Assembly (NCBI GenBank): GCA_002418595.1
Contig: DIEK01000039.1
Span: forward strand, 11,025 to 26,608
DNA from: Candidatus Omnitrophica bacterium UBA5776
Lineage (GTDB): Bacteria; Omnitrophota; Gorgyraeia; Gygaellales; Profunditerraquicolaceae
Reading direction: 5' to 3'
DNA: 15,584 nt
Positions 1 to 7,337 of the stretch are shown piece after piece (position 1 is the first letter of the stretch; each line of letters opens with the position of its first letter). The notes under the pieces were generated by a model. It searched no databases, had not been told where the DNA came from, and worked only from the letters and a program-made list of their open reading frames with translations. The position numbers were made by a program, and so were the translations under genes.

Positions 1-1022
1 ATGACAGATCCGGTGAAAGCAAGAAAAACCAACAGAGAAAACAACCCCGACTCCACCCACATCTGCAGGTAACAGTTATGCGCGTAATAGGCCGATTTAA
101 AATCGCTCGAAAAACTGGGGAAATAACTCATAAACGTTCCCAGCCCCCTGCCTACAAGAATATGCTCCTTAATCATCTGCCAGCAACTTTTCCATATTGA
201 AAACCTTAACGCGTCACCTTCAGCCGAGAAAGTGAAGAGCATCCTGGCCTTGAAAGATGGTACTGATAGGATAAGGACTATGAAAAGAAGCCCAAAAATG
301 CCGGCCTTCAGTAAAACTCGTCCGGTGACATTGCGTAACATAACCAGGAAGAGTAGCATAGCAACGGCAAAGTTAAGCCAACTGCCTCTGGAAAAGGTAA
401 GAAGAAGCCCTGCACCGATCACCACGCTCCATAATCCGAGAAACACTTGGGTTCTACGGCCGCGCTCCGTAAGAAACCTAGCGATGAGCAGGATGAGTAT
501 TATGGCAAGGTAACATCCTAAATCATTGTGACTGTTAAAAGAACCGGTAATTCCGTTAACGCCGGAGGCAATAGGAATAAGCAGCTTTCCCCTTAGGATG
601 TCCTCTCCCTGCCATATCTGGGTAATGACCGAAATTAGTACCGAGAGAGAAGACAGAATAAGGACCTGTATCCCTGCCGTCAGGCGTTTTCGCGAACGGA
701 AGGTGTCGGAAGCGGCCAAAAACATAAGCGCATATTCCCCCCACTTTAAAAACCAGGCTTTAAGCCCGATGTTAAGGTACGCGCCGCAATTGAACAGGGA
801 AAGAGCGAGAAAGAACATATACACAACCAGCAAAATAGCATGCCTGGTTTGGAAAAAAGATAAATCGCGTCTGATTGCAAATTTCACCACCGACGATAAA
901 AGGACTACGCCGAAAAAGGATTCTATCGCCGCCAGAGAGAAAGGCGCAGCCAATAATATCAAGCAGAACCCGTAAAACTGAAGATTATCGAAAAATCTGT
1001 ATATTTTATCTTTATCCAGCAT
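1..1022 (-). CDS. O-antigen ligase/polymerase-type membrane protein (Wzy_C family), C-terminus cut by window edge
   Basis: The reverse strand stays open from an ATG at 1022 to base 1, giving 340 codons without a stop; the rest lies outside the window. The translation is very hydrophobic with many predicted membrane segments (for example around residues 19-45, 62-78, 121-135, 170-183, 197-210, 215-230, 238-254 and 326-337). Family-like motifs are LTFSRGSWLNF (208-218), a periplasmic-loop-like stretch with GRGLGTF (291-297), and AHNCYLQMWVESG (314-326), which together match the O-antigen ligase/Wzy_C pattern. Such proteins join a lipid-linked glycan to lipid A core or another acceptor, or polymerise repeat units; sequence alone does not tell WaaL from Wzy. 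An in-frame TAA lies three codons upstream, so 1022 is the first possible ATG, although no strong Shine-Dalgarno precedes it. It follows the sugar transferase gene after an 88-base gap and may have its own promoter. Confidence 0.85.
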   Translation of the reverse strand, partial: MLDKDKIYRFFDNLQFYGFCLILLAAPFSLAAIESFFGVVLLSSVVKFAIRRDLSFFQTRHAILLVVYMFFLALSLFNCGAYLNIGLKAWFLKWGEYALMFLAASDTFRSRKRLTAGIQVLILSSLSVLISVITQIWQGEDILRGKLLIPIASGVNGITGSFNSHNDLGCYLAIILILLIARFLTERGRRTQVFLGLWSVVIGAGLLLTFSRGSWLNFAVAMLLFLVMLRNVTGRVLLKAGIFGLLFIVLILSVPSFKARMLFTFSAEGDALRFSIWKSCWQMIKEHILVGRGLGTFMSYFPSFSSDFKSAYYAHNCYLQMWVESGLFSLLVFLAFTGSV

Positions 1023-1050
1023 ATTAGATATTAAGCAAAATTAGAAAAAT

Positions 1051-1086
1051 TTCCATTATTATAGGGAAAACAATCGAAAGGGAACG
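1051..1086 (-). promoter_or_regulatory. Possible promoter for the ligase/polymerase gene
   Basis: The reverse strand of the 88-base gap 1023-1110 contains a perfect -10 hexamer, TATAAT, at 1063-1058. Transcription would start near 1050, about 28 nt before the ATG at 1022. The -35 region at the usual spacing (near 1081-1086, reading CGTTCC) is poor, so this is a weak or activator-dependent candidate. I see no convincing rho-independent terminator between the sugar transferase stop (1111) and this site, so read-through from the upstream operon is also plausible. Nothing else is recognisable in the gap. Confidence 0.4.
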
Positions 1087-1110
1087 AGCTGGTTTCACGC
1101 ACGGCTCCGG

Positions 1111-2520
1111 TCAATAAGCGCCCTCTCCTTTAAAAATGGCAGGTAGTGTCATACAAAGTATCTTTAAATCAAACAATAAAGACCAATGTTCGATATAAAA
1201 AAGGTCGTATTTAATCCTTTCTTCAAGGGAAGTATCTCCACGCCATCCATGTACCTGCGCCCAGCCGGTCATTCCCGCTTTTATTTTATGTCTCAGCATA
1301 TAATTAGGCAGATGCTCACGGAATTTATCCACAAACACCGGACGCTCCGGCCTGGGCCCAACCAGGCTCATTTTTCCCCAAAGAATGTTGAAAAACTGCG
1401 GTAGCTCATCCAGTCCGGTACGTCTTATTAAAGCCCCTACCGGCGTCCGTCGTCTATCTGAACTGGACGTCCATACCGGCCCGCAGCTTTTCTCCGCGTC
1501 CACGCGCATAGATCTGAATTTATAAATAATAAACTTTTCACCATCCAAACCTACGCGCTCCTGCTTGTATAATAGCGGACCATCAGAGGTCAATTTGACC
1601 AGCAGTGCTATGAAGCACATCAAAGGCGCGCTGATTATAATAAAGAGAATAGAACCGACGATATCAAACATCCTTTTACCTATCCGAGGCCAGCCGAACA
1701 AAGGGCTCTCTCTTAAGGTTATAACGGGAAGTCCGGCCAGATCGTCGAAACTTTTGCGCAAAGTAAAAAAATCCCCCAGGTCAAGAATGACCTTTATATC
1801 CACCCCCCCCTTTTCTATTTTTTTCAAAAGCGCCCGTATTATACGCTCTTCCCCGGAAGGCAGCGCGAAAATCACCTGATCTATCCCTTTTTCCATGATG
1901 ATCGATTCAATCTCTTTGTAGGTACCGATTATCTTCTTAGGGTCTACCGCCGATCGGCAATCCGCGCCGTTCTCTTTACGGAGAAAACCGGCGCAATTCA
2001 GCCCGAACTCCAGGTGCTCATGTATCTTTTCGTATACTTCTCGGGCGTGCGGTCCTGTTCCCACGATCAGGACATGCCGCAAATTATAGCCCCTCTTCCT
2101 TAAAATCCTGAATATTCTGCGCAGGGAACTTCTGATTAGGATCAAACCGGACGTGCTGAAAACGAAAAACAAAACAAGAGTAAGGCGAGAATAATGAAAT
2201 CCCTGTTTGAAGAAATAAATTATGAAAATAAAGCTCATCAGGGAAATAAGAGAAACTTTGATAATATCCATTATCTCGGAGCTTAACTGGGAAGTCCGTC
2301 TCGGTTTATATATACCTGCTGTTTTAAAAACAAGTGCATAGACCGGAACGATGAAAAGTAACAATTCGTAATGCTGACTTAAATTAGGGATTTCGCTGAA
2401 AACCGGGAAGATATTTAAAGAAAAACGCAAAACATACATCAACATCCAGCACAAAATTACCCAAAGGATGTCGGCAATGAAAAACAAACTAAGCAATAAT
2501 TGACCGTGTTTTTTAAGCAT
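1111..2520 (-). CDS. Polyprenyl-phosphate hexose-1-phosphate transferase (WcaJ/WbaP-like initiating enzyme)
   Basis: This 469-residue integral membrane enzyme is expected to transfer a sugar-1-phosphate from a nucleotide sugar to undecaprenyl phosphate, starting repeat-unit synthesis on the inner face of the cytoplasmic membrane. The N-terminal half has about four membrane segments (roughly 8-32, 51-70, 88-104, 112-130), followed by a CoA-binding-like Rossmann region with GTGPHAR (154-160). The catalytic bacterial sugar transferase domain starts with KRMFDI (282-287) and a membrane re-entrant stretch, then has KFRSM (334-338), the acidic pair in GLDELPQ (369-375), VGPRPE (387-392) and GWAQVHGWRG (419-428). 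The last motif resembles the undecaprenyl-phosphate glucose phosphotransferase (WcaJ) group, so glucose is the best guess. I chose ATG 2520 because the frame extends upstream only to a TTG at 2544, while GGAGGA stands upstream of the ATG. It overlaps the upstream GT4 stop by 8 nt (ATGCTTAA). Confidence 0.93.
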   Translation of the reverse strand: MLKKHGQLLLSLFFIADILWVILCWMLMYVLRFSLNIFPVFSEIPNLSQHYELLLFIVPVYALVFKTAGIYKPRRTSQLSSEIMDIIKVSLISLMSFIFIIYFFKQGFHYSRLTLVLFFVFSTSGLILIRSSLRRIFRILRKRGYNLRHVLIVGTGPHAREVYEKIHEHLEFGLNCAGFLRKENGADCRSAVDPKKIIGTYKEIESIIMEKGIDQVIFALPSGEERIIRALLKKIEKGGVDIKVILDLGDFFTLRKSFDDLAGLPVITLRESPLFGWPRIGKRMFDIVGSILFIIISAPLMCFIALLVKLTSDGPLLYKQERVGLDGEKFIIYKFRSMRVDAEKSCGPVWTSSSDRRRTPVGALIRRTGLDELPQFFNILWGKMSLVGPRPERPVFVDKFREHLPNYMLRHKIKAGMTGWAQVHGWRGDTSLEERIKYDLFYIEHWSLLFDLKILCMTLPAIFKGEGAY

Positions 2521-3625
2521 TATTAGATAAAAATTCCTCCACAATCTGCCTGAATCCGGTCTTAAAAACTCTTTTGTCGAAAGCTAAAGCGTGTTTTCTA
2601 ATCCCTTCCGGACTGAAAACCCGCTCTATACGCTCAAAACTCTTTACGGCCTGAATGAGCCCCCCCGCATCCTGTTCTTTGTATAATATACCGGTGGCCG
2701 GACGTGCCGAACCTTCCTCATAGTTTACCACTGTCTCGCCAACTCCGCCTCCGGCAAAAGCCAATACAGGCTTTCCAGACGCCATCGCTTCAAGCGGAAC
2801 GATACCAAAATCTTCTTCTCCAGGAAATATCAATGCCTTACAGCGGCTGAACAACAAAGCAATTTCCACATCAGAAAGCCTTCCTAAAAAGGAAATATTG
2901 CCTTTTGCCATTTTTCTCAACCGGGACTCTTCCGGGCCGCATCCGGCTATTTTAAGCGGATATCCCAGGATATTGAAAGCATCCACCGCAATATCCACCC
3001 GCTTATAAGGGACCAACGCGCCGACTAAAAGGTAATAATCCCCCCTCTCTCCGGTATGACTAAAGCGCTCCGTATCCACGGGAGGATAAACAATACGCGC
3101 GTTTGTATTATAACACCGTTTAATCCTTTTTTGAACTGTTTCGGAAATGGCGACAAAAGCATCTACCTTTCGCGAAGAAGCCAGGTCCCATTTCTTGAGA
3201 GGCCCCCGCAGCAGCCCCATGACAAGGGAAGTTAAATCTCGTTTTTGGAAATACTGGGCGTGCATATCCCAAACATAACGCATTGGAGTATAACAATAGC
3301 ATAAATGGGGGGTTCTCCCGAAAATACGCACCCCCTTGGCTACGCAGTGGCTGGAGGAGATTACAAGATCGTATCCACGTAAACAAAAAGATTCTATCGC
3401 CAGGGGCATAAAAGGAAGATAATAGCGATACCTGTTTTTTACGAAAGGAAGATACTGCAGAGGCGAGGTTATAATACGGTGGCGTTCGATTATTGCCGAG
3501 ACGGAACCCGGTATATGCAGTAAAGTATATATGTCCGCGCCGGGGAAGAGTTCACACATAGCCTCCAGGCAGCGCTCTCCCCCGCGCATTCCGGTAAGCC
3601 AATCATGTACAAATGCGATTTTCAT
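2513..3625 (-). CDS. Glycosyltransferase family 4 (WbaZ-like)
   Basis: This 370-residue GT-B glycosyltransferase lacks obvious membrane spans and probably works at the cytoplasmic face, adding a sugar to the growing lipid-linked oligosaccharide. The N-terminus (MKIAFVHDWLTGMRGGER) is typical of WbaZ-type GT4 enzymes: an initial strand followed by a glycine-rich donor/acceptor loop. A conserved CYCYTPMRYVWD stretch lies at 109-120, VGALVPYKR at 201-209, and the EX7E signature of retaining GT4 enzymes at E271 and E279 (EDFGIVPLE). Mannose or a related hexose is the common donor in this group, but donor and linkage cannot be read from the sequence. ATG 3625 is preceded by GGGAAG at good spacing. 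It follows the next GT4 gene after 47 bases and overlaps the sugar transferase gene by 8 nt. Confidence 0.92.
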   Translation of the reverse strand: MKIAFVHDWLTGMRGGERCLEAMCELFPGADIYTLLHIPGSVSAIIERHRIITSPLQYLPFVKNRYRYYLPFMPLAIESFCLRGYDLVISSSHCVAKGVRIFGRTPHLCYCYTPMRYVWDMHAQYFQKRDLTSLVMGLLRGPLKKWDLASSRKVDAFVAISETVQKRIKRCYNTNARIVYPPVDTERFSHTGERGDYYLLVGALVPYKRVDIAVDAFNILGYPLKIAGCGPEESRLRKMAKGNISFLGRLSDVEIALLFSRCKALIFPGEEDFGIVPLEAMASGKPVLAFAGGGVGETVVNYEEGSARPATGILYKEQDAGGLIQAVKSFERIERVFSPEGIRKHALAFDKRVFKTGFRQIVEEFLSNNA

Positions 3626-3672
3626 ATCTTCCCGTTTTGCGGCGGTTTAAAGCGCAATTCCGCATAGAACTC

Positions 3673-4971
3673 TCAGCCGGCGGCCACGGCTTTCTCAAGC
3701 AATTCCAACCAGCTATCCTTCCAGGTTACCGGCTTATATCGGTTGGTGCTTATTACAACTGGCATACTCCCGGTCTTTTCAATCTCGCCAATGATTCCCG
3801 CCAGCCCGGCCGGATCATTCAAGTTAAAATACGAACAATGTCCTTTACCGACTTCTCTGTGCACCGGTATATCACTAGCTATAACAGGCAATCCGTAAAG
3901 CATAGCTTCAGCGATCGGAAGCCCGAACCCCTCAGCATAGGAGGCGAATATAAGCGCTTTCGAATTCCTGTAATAAAAATCGAGCTCCGCGTCCGATGCG
4001 TCGTTGAGCATAAACAGCTTTTTACCGAATAATGGGTGCTTTATTATACGCTCAACCACATCCTCGCAAAGCCATCCGATTTTTCCTATTATGCACAAAC
4101 CCGCCTCGGGCCAGCGTTCCCATACAAGATCGAAAGCGTCCAACAAATATTTATGGTTTTTGCGCGCTTCCACCGTTCCAACGCTGATATAAAATCCCCG
4201 TTTCAGCCTACAACCATCCTTCGGGAATTTTCTGGAAATTTCTGCGCGCCCCGGTATATTATCCAGCGCCGAACCCAGATGAAAAAAATCCACCCGTCCG
4301 TGAAGCCGTTCTCCGCCCGGCACGTTCACAAGGTATGCGGCTATCTCCTTCTGGACGGATTCGGATATACAGATTATCCTATCGGCATTTTGCACGGCGC
4401 CTAAAAACCATTCGCGGAAACGCATATTAATCGCGCGCGGAAAAAATTCAGGATGCGAAAGCGGGATTATGTCGTATATCACCAGGACGATACCTGCCCC
4501 GCTTTTTTTAGCTTTCTTTACCGCCGGCCAGACCGGATACATCCAGGAAGAATCGAGCAAAATGACGATGTCCCCATTGTCCGGGGCAATTTCGGACCCT
4601 GCCGTAGAATCGCAACGCCACGAAATCGCCGGGAATCCCGCCAACGATGCCATAAAACGGCGCGCATATAAGAAGCAGAAGTATTCTATTCTGTCGATAA
4701 ATGGGAATTTCTTTAATACCGGACGCAGGCGGTAATAAATGCGTTTCAAACGGCACATGTAAGTGGCGTTAGAAAGAGAGCTTTCCGGTTTATCCCCCGC
4801 CGCCCGGAAAGAGCCGGAGCGAATCACGACCGGTATCGTTTGCACGTCAGGAGAAAAACGGACGACAGAAGCCTGCCGGACGATATTTCGCACCACTCGT
4901 TGAATGCCGGTGTTGACGTCGCTCGCCCAGGTGTTGCTACACTCGATAAATATCCGCTTTGTCTGGTTCAA
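3673..4971 (-). CDS. Glycosyltransferase family 4 (second), TTG start
   Basis: This 432-residue GT-B glycosyltransferase begins with a stretch typical of group 1 enzymes that recognise TGIQRVVRN (21-29). The C-terminal donor domain has GTVEARKNH (265-273) and EX7E at E347/E355 (EGFGLPIAE), followed by GLPVIASDIPVHREV. It is expected to extend the lipid-linked glycan in the cytoplasm. The only available start that keeps the N-terminal strand (RIFIECSNTW) is TTG at 4971: an in-frame TGA lies six codons upstream, and the first internal methionine (residue 72) would remove most of the first domain. CAGGGTG upstream can act as ribosome binding site. The middle section (about 55-130) aligns poorly in my memory of the family and may be a lineage-specific insertion. 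Sugar specificity is unknown. Confidence 0.9.
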   Translation of the reverse strand: MNQTKRIFIECSNTWASDVNTGIQRVVRNIVRQASVVRFSPDVQTIPVVIRSGSFRAAGDKPESSLSNATYMCRLKRIYYRLRPVLKKFPFIDRIEYFCFLYARRFMASLAGFPAISWRCDSTAGSEIAPDNGDIVILLDSSWMYPVWPAVKKAKKSGAGIVLVIYDIIPLSHPEFFPRAINMRFREWFLGAVQNADRIICISESVQKEIAAYLVNVPGGERLHGRVDFFHLGSALDNIPGRAEISRKFPKDGCRLKRGFYISVGTVEARKNHKYLLDAFDLVWERWPEAGLCIIGKIGWLCEDVVERIIKHPLFGKKLFMLNDASDAELDFYYRNSKALIFASYAEGFGLPIAEAMLYGLPVIASDIPVHREVGKGHCSYFNLNDPAGLAGIIGEIEKTGSMPVVISTNRYKPVTWKDSWLELLEKAVAAG

Positions 4972-5043
4972 ATCGCACCCTGTCGTTCACAGATGAAGCG
5001 CACGTCAAAAAAATGAGCCGGCAAAAAAAGGAATGAACCTCGG

Positions 5044-5066
5044 CGCAAGAACAATATGCTCTTGCG
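5044..5066. repeat. Perfect 7-bp inverted repeat in the intergenic gap
   Basis: The 117-base gap 4972-5088 between the GT2 stop and the TTG start of the second GT4 contains CGCAAGA (5044-5050) and its exact reverse complement TCTTGCG (5060-5066), separated by nine bases. In the minus-strand transcript this could fold as a hairpin 22-44 nt after the GT2 stop. A run of seven T occurs further downstream in the transcript (near 5030), too far for a classical intrinsic terminator. It may be a processing or attenuation hairpin, or a protein-binding site. No convincing promoter is visible in this gap. Confidence 0.45.
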
Positions 5067-5088
5067 TGAAATCCACTCCTGCTTTTTG

Positions 5089-6018
5089 CTAAAAATTGAT
5101 CCGTTCTTTCTCGATAACCAGCGGGCGCTTTTTAACCTGCGTGTATATAGCACCTATGTATTCACCGATGACCCCTATGAAAAAAAGTTGGACAGCGGAG
5201 AAAAAGAAGATACCGATAACCAAAGGGGCCATGCCTACCTGAAATTTATCCCAGAAAATGATCTTGTAGATAAGGTAAAACAATGCCGTAAAAAAACTCA
5301 AGGCCGCAGTGATGAGCCCTATAAAAGTGGCGAGTCGCAGCGGCAGTACCGAATAATTCACTATGCCAAGCATAGCAAGGTCAAAAAGCGTATAGAGATT
5401 GTTGTTGCTCCTGCCTTTTTTCCTTCTGGGCTGAATGAATTCCACCCGCGCTACCGGGAAACCGAGATCGCTGATAAGCCCGCGGAAATACGGATACCTC
5501 TCGTCGTACTGACGCAATATCTCTATCACCGACCTGTCGTAAAGACCGAAACCGGTAAAATTCTTTATCTGCTTCGAGGTCGAGATAACGCTTATCAGCC
5601 AATAATAGAGTTTCCTGACAAAAAACATCCAGCGTGCTTCTTTACTCTCATTCTTCACTCCGACGACTATTTTATATCCGGCTTCCCATTTCTCGATAAA
5701 GCTTCTGATGAGCGCGGGGGGATCCTGCAGGTCGGCCACAACGGAAATGACGGCGTCTCCCCTTGCCTGAAGGATCGCGTAAAAAGGCGACTTTAAATGT
5801 CCATAGTTTTTGAGATTAACGATGAGCTTTACGTTTCTGTCCTTGCCGGCGATTTCTTTAAGAATAGAAACGGTGTTATCCGTAGAGGCGTTATCTATGA
5901 ATATATGCTCGTACTCATACCCCCTGATCCCCGCCATCACGCTCTTCACTTCTTTATAAAGCTCGGCGACATTTCTTTCTTCATTATAGCAAGGAGTTAT
6001 GATGCTTATCGTCTTCAT
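5089..6018 (-). CDS. Polyisoprenyl-phosphate glycosyltransferase, family 2 (GtrB/DPM1-like)
   Basis: This 309-residue enzyme has an N-terminal GT-A domain (SIITPCYNEERNV, 5-17; IDNASTDNT, 41-49) with the DLQDPP metal/donor motif at 96-101, followed by two C-terminal membrane segments (about 228-252 and 262-290). That is the architecture of GtrB and dolichol-phosphate-mannose-synthase-like proteins, which move a sugar from a nucleotide donor to a polyprenyl phosphate on the cytoplasmic side. The open frame extends to 6111 inside rfbH, but ATG 6018 begins the conserved MKTISIITPCYNE and sits 2 bases after the rfbH stop with a GGCGGGA-type ribosome site, so I start it there. Directly following rfbH, it may use the branched or dideoxy sugar made by this operon, possibly giving a lipid-linked donor for a GT-C enzyme. 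That is inference; glucose or another hexose remains possible. Confidence 0.92.
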   Translation of the reverse strand: MKTISIITPCYNEERNVAELYKEVKSVMAGIRGYEYEHIFIDNASTDNTVSILKEIAGKDRNVKLIVNLKNYGHLKSPFYAILQARGDAVISVVADLQDPPALIRSFIEKWEAGYKIVVGVKNESKEARWMFFVRKLYYWLISVISTSKQIKNFTGFGLYDRSVIEILRQYDERYPYFRGLISDLGFPVARVEFIQPRRKKGRSNNNLYTLFDLAMLGIVNYSVLPLRLATFIGLITAALSFFTALFYLIYKIIFWDKFQVGMAPLVIGIFFFSAVQLFFIGVIGEYIGAIYTQVKKRPLVIEKERINF

Positions 6019-6020
6019 AC

Positions 6021-7337
6021 CTATCCCGCCTTTTTCTTGAAGAAGTTCCTGAACGTCCGGACAATAAAATCCCTCTGCGGTTTTTTTATGCCCGGGTATA
6101 CTCCGATCCAAAACAACCTGTTCATCACTTCGTCGGTATTATCCAGCCTTCCTGCCACACGGTATTTAGTGTTTTTGTAAGCCGGCTGCTTTGTAAGGTT
6201 CCCCCCGAAAAGCATGCGGGTTGCAATCTTCTTTCCTTCGAGATAAGTAACGATATCGTTGCGGCTGAACGGCGCGTCATTCTTTACGAGTATGGGAAAC
6301 CCGAACCAGCTCGGATCAGACTTACGCTCCCATCGCGGCAGCAGGAGGTAATCCCCGTATTTCTTAAAGGCATCGTAGAAAAACGTGAAATTTCTCCTTC
6401 GTTGAGCTATAAAATCCGGCAGTTTCTTTAACTGTGCGCAACCAATCGCCGCCTGCATATCCGTGACTTTTAGATTATAACCTATGTGGGAATAGACGTA
6501 TTTGTGATCGTAACCGAACGGCAATCCGCCGAACTTCTGACTGAAACGCTTTTTACAGGTATCGTCACGTCCCGATTCACACCAGCAGTCCCTGCCCCAA
6601 TCGCGGAAGGAAAGTATTATTCTTCTCAATAAAGGGTCGCTCGTAAGCAGGGCTCCGCCCTCTCCCATGGTTATATGGTGCGCCGGATAAAAGCTACAGG
6701 TAGAAATATCTCCGAACGTGCCGGTGAATTTTCCTTTATATTGCGAGCCGAGAGCGTCACAATTATCCTCAATGAACCATAATTTATGTTTTCTGCAAAA
6801 ACGTGTCAGGACGTCCAGTTCGGCGGGATTACCAAGAGTATGCGCTATTATCAAAGCGCGCGTTTTAGAAGAAAGCGCCCGCTCCAGCAGATCTGTATTT
6901 ATGTTGTATGTGCCGAGTGAAACATCCACAAAAACCGGGACAAGCCCGTTCTGCAGTATGGGATTGACCGTCGTAGGAAAACCGCAAGCGGTGGTTATCA
7001 CCTCATCCCCCGGTTTGAGACGGCGATTCTTCAACAGCGGGGATGTCAGGGCGGTAATGGCCAACAGGTCAGCTGAGGAACCGGAGTTGGTCAAAATTGA
7101 GTACCTCGCCCCGGTGAATTCAGCCAGCTTCTCTTCAAAAGTCCGCGCGTACCTTCCGGCGGTCAGCCAGAAATCAAGTGCCGAATCCACCAAGGCCGTA
7201 AGCTCTTTTTCGTCGTAGACCCTGCCGGCGTAAGGCACCGGCGTTAGGCCGGGCGTGAAATCCGTTACGGAGCGGGAGCCGAAAAATGAACACACCTGCT
7301 TCTCTATATTATTCCTAATCAATTCGGCCTTATTCAT
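6021..7337 (-). CDS. rfbH: CDP-4-keto-6-deoxyglucose 3-dehydrase (E1), PLP and [2Fe-2S] enzyme
   Basis: RfbH/AscC (E1) removes the C3 hydroxyl of CDP-4-keto-6-deoxyglucose using PMP and a [2Fe-2S] cluster, leading to CDP-4-keto-3,6-dideoxyglucose. The 438-residue length is normal. Instead of the aminotransferase lysine it has the E1-type histidines in SFYPAHHITMGEGG (H220/H221). The cluster ligand pattern C-X57-C-X1-C-X7-C is exact at C193, C251, C253 and C261, matching the spacing I remember for the Yersinia enzyme. ATG 7337 overlaps the upstream dehydrogenase stop by 8 nt (ATGAATAA), with GAGGATGGGAG just before it. The flavin/iron-sulfur reductase RfbI (E3), usually beside it, is not in the window, so an electron donor elsewhere must be assumed. 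It sits at the far end of the cassette from rfbF and rfbG, with the branching genes between. Confidence 0.96.
   Translation of the reverse strand: MNKAELIRNNIEKQVCSFFGSRSVTDFTPGLTPVPYAGRVYDEKELTALVDSALDFWLTAGRYARTFEEKLAEFTGARYSILTNSGSSADLLAITALTSPLLKNRRLKPGDEVITTACGFPTTVNPILQNGLVPVFVDVSLGTYNINTDLLERALSSKTRALIIAHTLGNPAELDVLTRFCRKHKLWFIEDNCDALGSQYKGKFTGTFGDISTCSFYPAHHITMGEGGALLTSDPLLRRIILSFRDWGRDCWCESGRDDTCKKRFSQKFGGLPFGYDHKYVYSHIGYNLKVTDMQAAIGCAQLKKLPDFIAQRRRNFTFFYDAFKKYGDYLLLPRWERKSDPSWFGFPILVKNDAPFSRNDIVTYLEGKKIATRMLFGGNLTKQPAYKNTKYRVAGRLDNTDEVMNRLFWIGVYPGIKKPQRDFIVRTFRNFFKKKAG

Noticed and set aside
598..975. Open frames of 93 and 125 codons on the plus strand at 232-513 and 598-975
   Set aside because: They lie opposite the continuous minus-strand frame of the ligase/polymerase-type protein, which has membrane segments and family motifs; the plus-strand products are unlike known proteins.
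1086..1112. Minus-strand GAGCCGTGCGTGAAA-like stretch resembling part of a group II intron domain V
   Set aside because: The second half of the domain V hairpin does not match, the length is wrong, and there is no intron-encoded reverse transcriptase nearby.
4968..5153. 61-codon minus-strand frame ending in a TGA that overlaps the TTG start of the second GT4
   Set aside because: It would start inside the GT2 coding region, has a lysine/arginine/phenylalanine-rich sequence with no family resemblance, and no clear ribosome site; the overlap is probably chance.
5056..5796. 246-codon plus-strand open frame
   Set aside because: It is antisense to the GT2 gene, whose motifs and membrane segments are clear; the long frame is a side effect of codon use.
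6021..7337. Calling rfbH an ordinary sugar aminotransferase (DegT/DnrJ/EryC1)
   Set aside because: The PLP lysine position is histidine and the exact C-X57-C-X1-C-X7-C cluster pattern is present, which ordinary aminotransferases lack.
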